Source: a bacterium (GTDB taxonomy: Bacteria > Chloroflexota > Anaerolineae > Caldilineales > Caldilineaceae). Taken from it: a DNA stretch of 64,000 nucleotides. The notes under the pieces were generated by a model. The model saw only the letters and a program-made list of their open reading frames with translations. It had not been told where the DNA came from and did not search any database. The stretch covers positions 131,501-195,500 of the forward strand of contig WGMT01000048.1 of NCBI GenBank assembly GCA_016124945.1, given 5' to 3'. Positions 45,306 to 54,595 of this stretch are shown here, piece by piece. The stretch's first letter is position 1, and each line of letters opens with the position of its first letter. The translations under genes were made by a program, and so were the position numbers.

Positions 45306-45683
45306 ATGCTTGAAACTTCACCGTTTCTGGCGGCGATGCCGATGCGCATGATGCTTGGTGAACAGCTAGAGATCATCGCCGCCGGCTTTCTTGAAGACTG
45401 GAAACGGGCTCACGGGCTTTCTGGGCGTACTGCTACAGCCCAATTGAAGGGAAACGTGCTGGTCATCACCATTGAAGATGCACTTACGAATGCTGAAGTG
45501 AAACTGGCCGACCGTCCTCAAGGCTACCTGGCTATCCGCAACTACTTGCGCCAGTTGATTGCCCAGATCTATGTCGACCTGGCCCACCGTATTGAGGAAG
45601 CGCTGCACTGTTCGGTGGGTGCCAGCCACGTCGATCTACACCCACAGCGCAACGCCGTCATTTTTACGATTGAGTTGCACTGA
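45306..45683 (+). CDS. Second, diverged DUF2294/MpsC-like protein
   Basis: 125 residues. The layout follows DUF2294: LEIIAAGFLEDWKRAHGLSGRTATAQLKGNVLVITIEDALTNAEVKL, then an amphipathic region (RPQGYLAIRNYLRQLIAQIYVDLAHRIEEAL) and VGASHVDLHPQRNAVIFTIEL. Less typical than the copy at 37920..38318, hence lower confidence in the family. It lies between mnhG and a CPA2 antiporter on the same strand. Confidence 0.65.
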   Translation: MLETSPFLAAMPMRMMLGEQLEIIAAGFLEDWKRAHGLSGRTATAQLKGNVLVITIEDALTNAEVKLADRPQGYLAIRNYLRQLIAQIYVDLAHRIEEALHCSVGASHVDLHPQRNAVIFTIELH

Positions 45684-45765
45684 GGTGAGTTGCACTGAGT
45701 AAGGAACGGCAGTCACCTTTTCACGCCCCCGTCCCCGAACACTGATTCCCCGAAGGAGGTGAGTT

Positions 45766-47679
45766 ATGCAGATTGTCATCTACACATTGAGTTTTTTCTT
45801 GTTGGCGCTAGCTTCAAAAAAGATCGGCGAGTGGTTTTCAAAGGTGGGTTTGCCCTATATCACCGGATACTTACTGGCCGGCGCTGTGGCCGGGCCATTC
45901 ATTTTGAATCTCATATCGAACGAAGCCGCTACGTCTTTACGCTTCATCGATGAAGTGTCGCTGGGCATTATCGCCTTTGTGGCCGGCAGTGAACTCTATC
46001 TTAAAGAAATTCGCAGCCGTATCAATAGCATCACTTGGGTCACAGGATCGGTGGTGATATTGGCATTGCCCATCATTGGCGTGGCGCTTTACTTCTTTAC
46101 CAACATGCTGCCCTTTGCCGCAGACATGAGCCCAGTTGAAAGGCTGGCCATTGCCCTCCTTGGTTCCACGATCCTGCTGGCGTTGTCGCCACCTTCGACC
46201 ATCGCCGTTATCAAAGAAGTGCGTGCCAAGGGCAGCTATTCGCACACAATCCTGGGCGTCACCGTGACCATGGACGTGGTGATCATCGTCCTTTTCGCGG
46301 TGATGGCGGCGATTGCCGGCGTGTTGTTGACCGGCGCTCCCCTTAGTGTGTCGTTCATACCCTTCCTTGTTCTGGATCTGCTGTTGGCGGTAGGGCTTGG
46401 CTATTTGGTGGGCAAGGTGCTACAAGCTCTTCTCGATCTTACTGTGGATCGGCGCATCAAGATGGCGGCGGTTCTCTTGCTTGGCTATGTTATCTTTGCC
46501 GGCAAGAGTTGGGTAAGCGAAGCATCTGCGACATTTCTGCCTTTTGAACTCCACGTGGAACCGCTCCTTGTCGCCCTAATCGGCGGCTTCATAGTCACCA
46601 ATTACAGCCGTCACCGCGAAAGCTTCGCCGCCATCCTCCACGACATCGGTCCAGCGGTCTACGTGGCCTTCTTTACATTGACTGGTGTCACCATCAAGCT
46701 CGATATCCTCTTGCAGACGTGGCCGATTGCGGTGGCGCTCTTCCTGGCGCGCGGCGGCGGCATCTTCTTCGGGTCGATTGTTGGCAGTATTGGTGCCAAG
46801 GAGACCAACACCTTCACTCGCTATGCGTGGTTGGGGCTGATCACCCAGGCCGGTATTGCATTGGGCCTGGCGCGCGAAGTGGCAACGACTTTCCCCTCGT
46901 TGGGCGCAGCTTTTGCCACGCTGGTGATTTCTGTGGTGGTGCTTAACGAGATCTTCGGCCCGCTTATGCTCAAATTCGCCCTACAAAGGACAGGCGAAGC
47001 CGATCTGCCCGCCGAAGGGGCCGTGGACGAGGTGCGCGACGCCCTGATCCTGGGCGTGGAGCCGCAGTCAATGGCGCTAGCACGGCAACTCCAAATGGAT
47101 AACTGGCGCGTGATCATAGCTGATACCGACGCCGGACACATCGAACGCCTCGCCGCCGAAGACGTAGATGAGCGTTACATCCCCTCGATTGATCCGGATA
47201 GCATGAAGGGACTGCTTACCGAAAGAACCGACGCCGTCGTCGCCATGCTCGAAGACGACGAAGCCAACCTGCGCGCCTGTGAACTTGCCTTCAGCAGAGG
47301 TGTGCCCCGGCTGATCGTGCGCCTGCGCGACATGTCGCTGGCATCAGAATTCGCCAAGTTGAACGCCTTGATCGTCGACCAATCCTCGGCGATGGTCTAC
47401 CTGCTTGAACAATCGGTGCGCTCGCCGATTTCCGCCGCCATGTTGCTGCACCAAGATTCGAACCGCAGCCTCGTGCAGGTGACCGTGAGCAACCCCGACA
47501 TCGACGGTCAACTGGTACGCGATCTACGCCTCCCCGCCGACGTGCTCCTGCTCGACGTGAGCCGCGACGGCACAGCCATTGTGCCCGACGGCTACACACG
47601 CGTGCGTCTGCGCGATGACATCACCCTGCTTGGCAAAGAAGAGAGCTTGAAAGAAGCGATTTGGAAGTTGGGCTACTAA
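45766..47679 (+). CDS. CPA2/Kef-type cation-proton antiporter with RCK domains
   Basis: 637 residues with an ideal ribosome binding site (AAGGAGGTGA). The N-terminal ~400 residues form about 12-13 helices of the Na+/H+ exchanger fold (GLPYITGYLLAGAVAGPFIL, FVAGSELYLKEI, ALSPPSTIAVIKEVRAKG). The C-terminal part is TrkA-N (RDALILGVEPQSMALARQLQ ... VIIADTDAGHIERL ... VVAMLEDDEANL) and TrkA-C (LRLPADVLLLDVSRDGTAIVPDGYTRVRLRDDITLLG). The TrkA-N nucleotide loop reads GVEPQSMA rather than GxGxxG, so ligand binding may differ. Likely a nucleotide-gated K+ or Na+/H+ antiporter working with the Mrp complex. Confidence 0.9.
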   Translation: MQIVIYTLSFFLLALASKKIGEWFSKVGLPYITGYLLAGAVAGPFILNLISNEAATSLRFIDEVSLGIIAFVAGSELYLKEIRSRINSITWVTGSVVILALPIIGVALYFFTNMLPFAADMSPVERLAIALLGSTILLALSPPSTIAVIKEVRAKGSYSHTILGVTVTMDVVIIVLFAVMAAIAGVLLTGAPLSVSFIPFLVLDLLLAVGLGYLVGKVLQALLDLTVDRRIKMAAVLLLGYVIFAGKSWVSEASATFLPFELHVEPLLVALIGGFIVTNYSRHRESFAAILHDIGPAVYVAFFTLTGVTIKLDILLQTWPIAVALFLARGGGIFFGSIVGSIGAKETNTFTRYAWLGLITQAGIALGLAREVATTFPSLGAAFATLVISVVVLNEIFGPLMLKFALQRTGEADLPAEGAVDEVRDALILGVEPQSMALARQLQMDNWRVIIADTDAGHIERLAAEDVDERYIPSIDPDSMKGLLTERTDAVVAMLEDDEANLRACELAFSRGVPRLIVRLRDMSLASEFAKLNALIVDQSSAMVYLLEQSVRSPISAAMLLHQDSNRSLVQVTVSNPDIDGQLVRDLRLPADVLLLDVSRDGTAIVPDGYTRVRLRDDITLLGKEESLKEAIWKLGY

Positions 47680-47681
47680 GT

Positions 47682-47797
47682 GGTTTTCTCGCTAAATTTG
47701 CAACCTTCCGGGAAAGGGTCAGATCTGTATCGTACACCTGGAATTTGCCGGGACCCCTTCTCGGAAGGTGACCGCGAACTTAGCGAGAAAACCACTA
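47682..47797. repeat. Long palindrome downstream of the CPA2 gene
   Basis: GTGGTTTTCTCGCTAA (47682-47697) is inverted at about 47779-47795 (TTAGCGAGAAAACCAC). Inside, AACCTTCCGGGAAAGGGTC faces GACCCCTTCTCGGAAGGT. The sequence is unlike the gattg-phrase elements. Confidence 0.85.
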
Positions 47798-47905
47798 AGA
47801 CTGTACAATTCCCGTGAATACGCTACAATAGGCGCGCAGCCTTAACATTGGTCGCTCAACAAACCTGCAACGACCATCCTTTCGACCATGCAAAGGAGCG
47901 CGCCT

Positions 47906-48415
47906 GTGGAACTGGCGTACAATCTTGATCTCTTGCTGCAAAATGCCGAACGCATTCGCTGTCTTGTAGATGGTATGAGCGACCAGGACGCGCGTTGGAA
48001 ACCCGACGCCGATTCCTGGTCGATCGTGGAGGTAATCAACCACCTTGCCGATGAAGAAGAAGCCGACTTCATCGTGCGCCTCGATTACACCCTCACCCGG
48101 AACACTGATCCCTGGCCGCCCATTGATCCCGAAGGTTGGGTAAGCGAACGTCGCTACAACGAACGCTCACTAGGTGAGTCGCTGCGCCGTTTCCTCTCCC
48201 TGCGTCAACGCTCATGGAGCTGGCTTAAGGGACTAACAGACCCCGATTGGGAAACCGTTTACAACGCCCCATTTGGCCCCATCCGCGCCGGGGAAACCTT
48301 CGCTGCCTGGGTCGCCCACGATCTGCTGCACATGCGCCAAATTGTCGAAGTGCACTGGGCATTCCTCAACCGCAAGGTGACGCCCTACTCAGTGCAATAC
48401 GCAGGGGATTGGTGA
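47906..48415 (+). CDS. DinB-superfamily protein
   Basis: 169 residues from a GTG at 47906 with AAAGGAG 7 nt upstream; an ATG at 47888 precedes that ribosome site and is less likely. Four-helix DinB/YfiT fold with metal-binding histidines in WSIVEVINHLADEEE and VAHDLLHMRQIVEVH. Members are often metal-dependent thiol transferases using bacillithiol or mycothiol, or have no known function. No partner gene. Confidence 0.82.
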   Translation: MELAYNLDLLLQNAERIRCLVDGMSDQDARWKPDADSWSIVEVINHLADEEEADFIVRLDYTLTRNTDPWPPIDPEGWVSERRYNERSLGESLRRFLSLRQRSWSWLKGLTDPDWETVYNAPFGPIRAGETFAAWVAHDLLHMRQIVEVHWAFLNRKVTPYSVQYAGDW

Positions 48416-48503
48416 CACAAATGCACCCAATACTGGTTTCCAGCAATGTACGCGAATTTGAACGCGTTGTAGGACTGCGCGTCGTAGATTGGAATACTTT
48501 GCC

Positions 48504-50069
48504 ATGAGAACTTCGATTTTCAACGGGGCACTGCTCATCCTCTTTGCGTTTCTACTCACTGCTTGTGGCGCTCCTGCGACGATACCCTCACCCGCCCAAG
48601 ACAGTGTGACAGTGGACCCCACCACATCTACCACCGCATTGAATACAGTCGTTCCAGATGAACCTACGCCCGCACCCACGGCTACGGATGAACCCACGGC
48701 TACGGATGAACCCACAGCCATGGTTGAACCAACCGAAATCCCAGTCCCCACAGCCACACCGGTACCCACCTTCGCCATGACCGTCCTCGTGGACGGTTTG
48801 ACCAGCCCGTGGGAGATCGTCTACGGCCCGGACGATCACCTTTGGGTCACCGAGCGCACCGGGCGTCGCGTCCTGCGCATAGACCCGCAGCGCGGTGACG
48901 CGCGTACGGCGGTCACCATCGGTGAAGCTGTCTTCGAAAACTGGCAAGCCGGTTTGCAGGGGATGGTCCTCCATCCCGAACTAGGCCAGGGCGCCGGCAA
49001 TGACTACGCTTACGTGGCCTACAGCTACAACAGCGCCAATGGTCCTCGCGTCAAGATCCGGCGCTACACCTTCGATAGCAGCACCGAAACCTTGAGCGAC
49101 CCCGTGGACATCCTTGCCAATCTCCCCGCCGGCACCGATCACAACGGCGGGCGGCTCATCTTTGGGCCAGACGGCAAACTCTACTTCAGCATGGGCGATC
49201 TTGGGGCCAACAACCTGGCCAACTACTGTCTGCCCAGCGACGCCCAAACCCTCCCCAACGCCGAGGACGTCGCCGCCCAGAACTGGCGACACTACGTGGG
49301 CAAGATCTTGCGTATCAACCCCGACGGCTCCATCCCCGCCGACAACCCTGAATGGGGCGGTGTGCGCAGCCACGTCTTCACCGTGGGCCATCGCAACCCG
49401 CAGGGGCTCACCGCCGGCAATGGACAGATCTACGCCTCTGAACATGGCCCCAAAAGCGACGACGAAGTCAACCGACTGCGGGCGGGGCGCAACTACGGCT
49501 GGCCCTATGTCTCCGGCTACCAGGACAATCAGGCCTACGTCTACGCCGAATGGTCAGACGCCACAGTGCCCTGTGCCTCGCTCACCTTCAGCGACTACGA
49601 AATCCCCGCCGCCGTGCCGCAACAGCCCGAAAGCGCATGGAGCGACCCGTCCTTTGCGCCGCCGCTGCTCACTTTCGGCACCGTACCCACTGGCTACAAC
49701 TTCCAAAACCCGGCGTGCAGCGACAACTACTACATCTGCTGGCCCAGCATTGCCCCTTCTGGACTGGATTACTACAACGCTTCGACCGGCGGCATCCCCG
49801 GCTGGCGTAACTCTCTGCTCGTGGCCGCCCTCAAGACAGGGACGATCTATCGCCTGCCGCTGGCGGCTGACGGTGCATCCGTTGAAGGCAACCCCATTCC
49901 GCTCTTCAACACCATCAACCGCTACCGCGATCTCGCCATCTCGCCCGACGGTCGCACTTTTTACGTCATCACCGATAGCGGCGGCAACACCCAAGACGCT
50001 GCGGGCCTGCCCACTGATCTGCTTGCCAACCCGGGCTCGATCCTTGTCTTTGAATACGAAGCAGAATGA
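48504..50069 (+). CDS. PQQ-dependent sugar dehydrogenase, lipoprotein
   Basis: 521 residues from the ATG of MRTSIFNGALLILF. Lipoprotein signal with lipobox LLTAC (Cys21), then a Pro/Thr linker with tandem ATDEPT repeats (about 45-90). The catalytic domain is a six-bladed propeller of the soluble glucose/aldose dehydrogenase type: GLTSPWEIVYGPDDHLWVTERTGRRVLRI, GTDHNGGRLIFGPDGKLYFSMGD (active-site His), VGHRNPQGLT and EHGPKSDDEVNRLRAGRNYGWP. It would oxidise aldose sugars outside the cell with PQQ as cofactor; no PQQ synthesis genes are in the window. Confidence 0.88.
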   Translation: MRTSIFNGALLILFAFLLTACGAPATIPSPAQDSVTVDPTTSTTALNTVVPDEPTPAPTATDEPTATDEPTAMVEPTEIPVPTATPVPTFAMTVLVDGLTSPWEIVYGPDDHLWVTERTGRRVLRIDPQRGDARTAVTIGEAVFENWQAGLQGMVLHPELGQGAGNDYAYVAYSYNSANGPRVKIRRYTFDSSTETLSDPVDILANLPAGTDHNGGRLIFGPDGKLYFSMGDLGANNLANYCLPSDAQTLPNAEDVAAQNWRHYVGKILRINPDGSIPADNPEWGGVRSHVFTVGHRNPQGLTAGNGQIYASEHGPKSDDEVNRLRAGRNYGWPYVSGYQDNQAYVYAEWSDATVPCASLTFSDYEIPAAVPQQPESAWSDPSFAPPLLTFGTVPTGYNFQNPACSDNYYICWPSIAPSGLDYYNASTGGIPGWRNSLLVAALKTGTIYRLPLAADGASVEGNPIPLFNTINRYRDLAISPDGRTFYVITDSGGNTQDAAGLPTDLLANPGSILVFEYEAE

Positions 50070-50095
50070 TCCACAGATTCACAGGATTGCAGAGA

Positions 50096-50161
50096 TAGAA
50101 CGCGGATTGAGCGGATTGGGCAGATATAAAATCCGTTCAAATCCGCCCAATCCGCGTTCTA
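50096..50161. repeat. Imperfect hairpin of gcggattg units
   Basis: TAGAACGCGGATTGAGCGG... (50096-50121) folds with GCCCAATCCGCGTTCTA (50145-50161); the right arm lacks one GCGGATTGA unit. Preceded by a CACAGATTCACAGGATT phrase at about 50072. Confidence 0.75.
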
Positions 50162-50182
50162 TTCTTATGTAGAGATAAGCCC

Positions 50183-51181
50183 ATGCTCGAAAGCCCCAAT
50201 CTGCCCGACGACGCCATTATTCAATGTCTGCGTGCTCGTTTCGGCCTCGCCGCTGTGGACGTGCGTTTCTTACCTCTGGGCGCGGACATCAACGCCGCCG
50301 TCTTCCGGGTGACGGATGCCGCGGACGCATCCTACTTCCTGAAACTGCGCCGCGGCCACTTCGACGACACACCGGTGACCGTGGCCCGCTTCCTGGCCGA
50401 TCAGGGGATCACGGCCGTCATCGCGCCGTTGACGGCAATGGATGGGCAACTGTGGACAGTTTTGGACGAGTTCATGGCCGTCCTCTACCCGTTTGTTGAG
50501 GGCGAGAACGGCTATGTCGCCCACATGACCGAAAGCCATTGGCAACAGTTCGGCGCGACAATGCGGCAGATCCACCACGTAGATCTGCCTTCTTCTCTGG
50601 CTGCAAACATTCGCCGCGAACGCTTCGACCCCGGCGCACGCCAAAGTGTGCGCCGCTACCTCACCCGTTTCGCCCACGAATCCTTCGCCGACCCGCTGAC
50701 GGCGCAACTGGCCGAATTCCTGCACGCCAGGCGCGACATCGTCTTCGATTTGGTGAACCGCGCCGCAGAGTACGCCCATCTGCTCCAAGACGAGCCGCGC
50801 CCGTTCGTACTCTGCCACTCAGACACGCACGCCGGCAACGTGCTCCTCGGCCCCGGTGACGCTTTCCACATCGTCGACTGGGACGAGCCGATCCTGGCGC
50901 CCAAGGAGCGCGATCTCATGTACCCCGGCGGCGGCCAGGGTTTCCGCGGTCACAGCGCGGCGCAAGAAATCACGTTGTTTTTTCAGGGATACGGAGAGGC
51001 TGAGGTGAATGCGGGGGGGATAACTTACTACCGCGTTGAACGCATCGTGCAAGACATCGCCGCTTTGTGTGATCAACTCGTCCTCAGCAGTGGCGGCGAT
51101 GCAAACCGCCGCCAGGCATTTCATTGGCTGAAAGCCAACTTTGTGCCCGGCGGCGTCATCGAGATCAGCCTTCAAAGTTGA
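50183..51181 (+). CDS. Aminoglycoside phosphotransferase-like kinase
   Basis: 332 residues. APH/choline-kinase fold: N-lobe with RVTDAADASYFLKLRRG (ATP Lys), catalytic loop LCHSDTHAGNVLL (HxDxxxxN) and metal-binding IVDWDEP. General similarity is to spectinomycin phosphotransferase APH(9)-type enzymes, but substrate specificity cannot be assigned, so I would not call it a resistance gene. Its 3' end overlaps the convergent CDGSH gene by 17 nt. Confidence 0.78.
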   Translation: MLESPNLPDDAIIQCLRARFGLAAVDVRFLPLGADINAAVFRVTDAADASYFLKLRRGHFDDTPVTVARFLADQGITAVIAPLTAMDGQLWTVLDEFMAVLYPFVEGENGYVAHMTESHWQQFGATMRQIHHVDLPSSLAANIRRERFDPGARQSVRRYLTRFAHESFADPLTAQLAEFLHARRDIVFDLVNRAAEYAHLLQDEPRPFVLCHSDTHAGNVLLGPGDAFHIVDWDEPILAPKERDLMYPGGGQGFRGHSAAQEITLFFQGYGEAEVNAGGITYYRVERIVQDIAALCDQLVLSSGGDANRRQAFHWLKANFVPGGVIEISLQS

Positions 51182-51824
51182 TGGTTTTGTGCGTTCCATC
51201 GCAGAAGGGTTTGTTGACGGAGCCACCACATCGACACAGCGCCGCCCTTTCTCCTTGAAAGAATGTTTCTCCCTCGGCATTGATCAGTTCAAAATTTCCC
51301 TGTAACAGCAGTGGACCCTGCGCCGCCGGTGTCACCGTTAGAGGACCGGCAACCGCTTCGCCATCCATTTCGGCTAATTGCCCCGGCAACCTTGCATCGG
51401 GAAAACCCGCGTCGGTAAAACCGGCGGCGCGGTGGCTGTTGTCGCAAAAGGGGCGGTTGGCCGACTGTCCACAGCGGCAGAGTGCCATGCGTGTATCGTG
51501 TAGCGCGCCATGTTCAAGCGCTACATGCACGTCCCCGCGCACGTAGAGCGGACCATCTGCCGTCACTGTAATTTGATTCACCGCTGGGATCGCTTCAGCC
51601 TCACCTCCGTCTTTGCGCGTGAAGTGGAGCGCACCGGTTGGGCAACGCAATACCACCGCGACGATGGCATCTGCTTCGGCATTTGCCGGTTGAATCCACG
51701 GGCTCTGTTCCGTGTCGAAGACGGTGGGCAGCCCGCGTACACATTCCGCAGCATGAATACACCGTCGAGCTTCGTAGCCCACATCGATGGCGTTGCTGTT
51801 GTAGATCCTCGCTTTGCCAGTCAT
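51165..51824 (-). CDS. CDGSH iron-sulfur protein with N-terminal Fer4_19 domain
   Basis: 219 residues from the ATG at 51824. The N-terminal ~75 residues are a divergent single-cluster ferredoxin domain (RCIHAAECVRGLPTVF ... VVLRCPTGAL). Then come two CDGSH zinc-finger-like motifs binding a 2Fe-2S cluster through Cys3-His: CRCGQSANRPFCDNSH and CRCGGSVNKPFCDGTH. mitoNEET-type proteins handle electrons or clusters. It starts 4 nt after the COG2388 acetyltransferase, a pairing I know from other genomes. Overlaps the convergent kinase gene tail to tail. Confidence 0.9.
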   Translation of the reverse strand: MTGKARIYNSNAIDVGYEARRCIHAAECVRGLPTVFDTEQSPWIQPANAEADAIVAVVLRCPTGALHFTRKDGGEAEAIPAVNQITVTADGPLYVRGDVHVALEHGALHDTRMALCRCGQSANRPFCDNSHRAAGFTDAGFPDARLPGQLAEMDGEAVAGPLTVTPAAQGPLLLQGNFELINAEGETFFQGERAALCRCGGSVNKPFCDGTHKTINFEG

Positions 51825-51828
51825 CGCC

Positions 51829-52113
51829 TCACCTCGTCTCCACCAGATCCTGGTATTGTTGATATCGATCAATGTAGCTGCGCACAAAAGGACAAAGCGG
51901 GATCACTTTTAGATCCGACTGGCGCGCATACTCCAACCCAGCACGGGCCAGCGCCGAGCCCAGGCCACGCCCTTCCAGTGCCGACGGCACCCCGGTATGT
52001 GTAAAGACAATCCGCCCATTGCGTAGCCGATAATCCAACGCCGCAAGATGACCTTCGATAGAGACCTCGAAACGACCGCTATCAATGTTATGTGTGACTT
52101 GCACTGGATTCAT
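51829..52113 (-). CDS. COG2388-type small GNAT acetyltransferase
   Basis: 94 residues, the minimal GNAT of the YidJ/COG2388 kind: FEVSIEGHLAALDYRLRNGRIVFTHTGVPSALEGRGLGSALARAGLEYAR, with RGLG as acetyl-CoA loop, then VIPLCPFVRSYIDRYQQYQDLV, the family's conserved C/PxxRxYIxRHPxYxxL end (DRYQQY here). First gene of a two-gene operon with the CDGSH protein. Confidence 0.9.
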   Translation of the reverse strand: MNPVQVTHNIDSGRFEVSIEGHLAALDYRLRNGRIVFTHTGVPSALEGRGLGSALARAGLEYARQSDLKVIPLCPFVRSYIDRYQQYQDLVETR

Positions 52114-52195
52114 GATGAAGCCTCAATGTGTCCAAGATCCGAGTCCACTTGGCGCTGGTATGGGAGAAAAGGGGTCATTGTTCAGGGGAATTACC

Positions 52196-52287
52196 GTAGA
52201 GGTTTGCGTTGGGGCGTAATCAGTGTTGGCTCATTACGAAAGTTCTTCCCGCCCCAACGCAAACCCCTACATGACCTGTACAGTTAC
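52196..52287. repeat. Inverted repeat plus one copy of a 31-bp dispersed sequence
   Basis: GTAGAGGTTTGCGTTGGGG... (52196-52216) is inverted at 52250-52270. Nested is CGTAAT/ATTACG. The right arm continues into a 31-bp stretch (52257-52287, ACGCAAACCCC ... CAGTTAC) identical to 62615-62645. Confidence 0.9.
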
Positions 52288-52372
52288 TTGTGTTTTGTTT
52301 CACCATCATTTAAAACAGAAATCAGATTTCTTCTCCGTAACGCCGGTCTCATCATCGAAAGAACTGACCAAT

Positions 52373-53740
52373 ATGAATCGCCGATCTCTGCTGAAAATCG
52401 CTGCCGTTGGCCTTGTGGGTGGGCTTGCCCAGGCATGTAGCAGCCCGACCCGTAGCCCTGAGGAACGCAGACGCGTGCTCGTCCTCGGCGCGGGGATGGC
52501 GGGATTGGCCGCCGCTCGTGCCCTGGCGCAACAGGATTATGACGTCACCGTGCTTGATGCGCGCGATCACATCGGCGGCCGCACGTGGACAAGCCGACAG
52601 TGGCCCGACGCGCCGATGGATCTGGGCGCGTCCTGGATCCACGGCATCGAAGGCAACCCCCTCACCACATTGGCCGAGGAAATCGAGGCCCGCACCTTCG
52701 TCACCAGCTACGACAGCAGCATTGTCTACGGTCCCGACGGTGAACCCATCGACGAACGCACCGAAGCACAACTCGAACGCCTGAGCGAAGAGATCGCCGA
52801 GCACATCCTCACCGCGCAAGACGCCGACAACGACCAGTCTGTGCGCCGTACGGTGGAGCGCGCCCTAGGCTGGAGCCGCCTCTCCGCCGCCGAGAAGGCG
52901 CGCGTGAACTTCGTCCTCAGCAGCGAGTACGAGCACGAGTATTCGGGCAGCACCGAAGAACTCTCGACCTATTGGTTCGACGACGGCGACGGCTTCGACG
53001 GCGACGATGTGATCTTCCTCGACGGCTATGAAACCCTCGTCGATGCCCTGGCCGAAGGGCTACGCATCCAGACCAACCACCCTGTGCAGCGGATCGCATG
53101 GACTGAGGATCAGGTGGTTGTCACCAGTGGCACAGATCGCTTTACTGCCGACTATGTGGTGGTGACGCTGCCCCTGGGCGTGCTGAAAAGTGGCGATGTC
53201 GTCTTTGAACCGGCTTTGCCGCGCAACAAACAGCGCGCTATTTCCGCTTTAGGGATGGGGGTGCTTAACAAGTGCTACCTGCGTTTCCCTTCCATCTTCT
53301 GGCCCGAGGAATTCGACTGGCTTGCCTATCTCACCCCAAACCGGGGCCAATGGCAGGAATGGGTCAGCCTGGCGCGGCCAACCGGATTGCCAATTCTGCT
53401 GGGCTTTAACGCCGCCGACTATGGCCGCGCCATCGAAGAAATGAGCGACGCCGAAATCGTCGCCAGCGCTATGCAGACGCTGCGCACCGTCTTCGGTGAC
53501 GACATCCCCGATCCGGAGGATGTGCAGATCACACGCTGGGCCGCCGATCCCTTTGCCTTCGGTTCCTACTCGTTCAACGCCCTAGGATCGACGCCGGAAA
53601 TGCGCGATCACCTGGCCGAGCCTGTGGGCGACAGACTCTTTTTTGCCGGCGAAGCCACCAGCCGAGCCTATTTCGCCACCGTCCACGGGGCCTACCTTTC
53701 CGGTCTACGTGCCGCCGAGGAGATCGTGGCGCAGGCGTAG
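52373..53740 (+). CDS. Flavin amine oxidase, Tat-exported lipoprotein
   Basis: 455 residues from MNRRSLLKIAAVG; the upstream in-frame 50 codons are spacer. The signal has a twin arginine (R3R4) followed by a lipobox LAQAC (Cys22), so it should be exported folded with FAD and lipid-anchored. FAD-binding motif VLVLGAGMAGLAAARALAQQDYDVTVLDARDHIGGRTWT, substrate/FAD region MDLGASWIHG, and C-terminal LFFAGEATSRAYFATVHGAYLSGLRAAEEI as in monoamine/polyamine oxidases. Substrate unknown, likely an amine. TatA is encoded at 15.7 kb. Confidence 0.88.
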   Translation: MNRRSLLKIAAVGLVGGLAQACSSPTRSPEERRRVLVLGAGMAGLAAARALAQQDYDVTVLDARDHIGGRTWTSRQWPDAPMDLGASWIHGIEGNPLTTLAEEIEARTFVTSYDSSIVYGPDGEPIDERTEAQLERLSEEIAEHILTAQDADNDQSVRRTVERALGWSRLSAAEKARVNFVLSSEYEHEYSGSTEELSTYWFDDGDGFDGDDVIFLDGYETLVDALAEGLRIQTNHPVQRIAWTEDQVVVTSGTDRFTADYVVVTLPLGVLKSGDVVFEPALPRNKQRAISALGMGVLNKCYLRFPSIFWPEEFDWLAYLTPNRGQWQEWVSLARPTGLPILLGFNAADYGRAIEEMSDAEIVASAMQTLRTVFGDDIPDPEDVQITRWAADPFAFGSYSFNALGSTPEMRDHLAEPVGDRLFFAGEATSRAYFATVHGAYLSGLRAAEEIVAQA

Positions 53741-53786
53741 GGGATCGTTTCACCGTTGTAAACCCAATTTGCCACTGGAGGTTTTT

Positions 53787-54488
53787 TTGTCTTTGCCCCA
53801 ATTTGTGCCGAATGCCGCCGTCCTCGACCGTATGCAAGCCTATATTCAAACGTGGGAAGCCTGCGCCGACGACAAAGCGCTCTTTTTGCGCTGCTACTTC
53901 CTCATGACGAGCAACATGTTCTCGGCGGTTGAAACGCGTCAGTTCGACGATCCGGTGTGGGTGCACAATCTGCTGCACCATTTTGCCGACTACTATTTCG
54001 ATGCATTGCATCTCTACGAACAGGACGTGTCCTCAGCGCCGTTGGTGTGGCAATTTGCACACGATGCCGCCTGCTCGCCGGGTGTTTCCGCACTTCAGAA
54101 ACTCCTGCTGGGGATCAACGCCCACATCAACTACGATCTGGTGCTAGCTGTCACCGACATGCTGACAGCGGAATGGCACGATCATACAGCCGTACAGCGC
54201 GCCAGCCGCTACAACGATCATTGCCACGTCAACCAGATCATCGGGCAGAGCATCGACGCTGTGCAGGATCAGGTCCTCGGGCCGGCGATGCCCATGATGG
54301 AACTGTTCGACCGTCTCCTCGGCCCGGTGGACGAGATCCTGATTTCGCGGCTGATCACAGCTTGGCGAGAGAACGTCTGGCGTAACGCTGCCGGCCTGCT
54401 CGACTGTAACGATCCGCAGGCTCGGGGTGGGCTGGTTGAACAAGTTCACGCCGATGCTGTGAAGCTTGCCCGCTTCATCGCTGCATGA
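53787..54488 (+). CDS. DUF5995-family protein
   Basis: 233 residues from a TTG at 53787 with a perfect GGAGG 5 nt upstream; upstream in-frame codons overlap the oxidase gene. Helical protein with the DUF5995 hallmarks (VWQFAHDAA ... LLGINAHINYDLVLAV ... YNDHCHVNQIIGQSIDAVQD), with repeated His/Asp that could bind a metal. Function unknown. Confidence 0.78.
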   Translation: MSLPQFVPNAAVLDRMQAYIQTWEACADDKALFLRCYFLMTSNMFSAVETRQFDDPVWVHNLLHHFADYYFDALHLYEQDVSSAPLVWQFAHDAACSPGVSALQKLLLGINAHINYDLVLAVTDMLTAEWHDHTAVQRASRYNDHCHVNQIIGQSIDAVQDQVLGPAMPMMELFDRLLGPVDEILISRLITAWRENVWRNAAGLLDCNDPQARGGLVEQVHADAVKLARFIAA

Positions 54489-54595
54489 ATGCCTCGATCT
54501 GTCTTTTTGCTTGGGAGAATGCCAATCCTGTACTAAACTGTGTACATCTTGATGGCTGTACCGATTCAGTCAGGTCGTTCAGTTAGGCCTTGGTC

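Noticed and set aside
48389..48778. Gly/Val-rich minus-strand ORF (129 codons)
   Set aside because: It is the reverse reading of the Pro/Thr linker repeats in the PQQ dehydrogenase.
50183..51181. Aminoglycoside/spectinomycin resistance gene
   Set aside because: The kinase fold is clear, but substrate specificity cannot be read from sequence and there is no mobile or resistance context.
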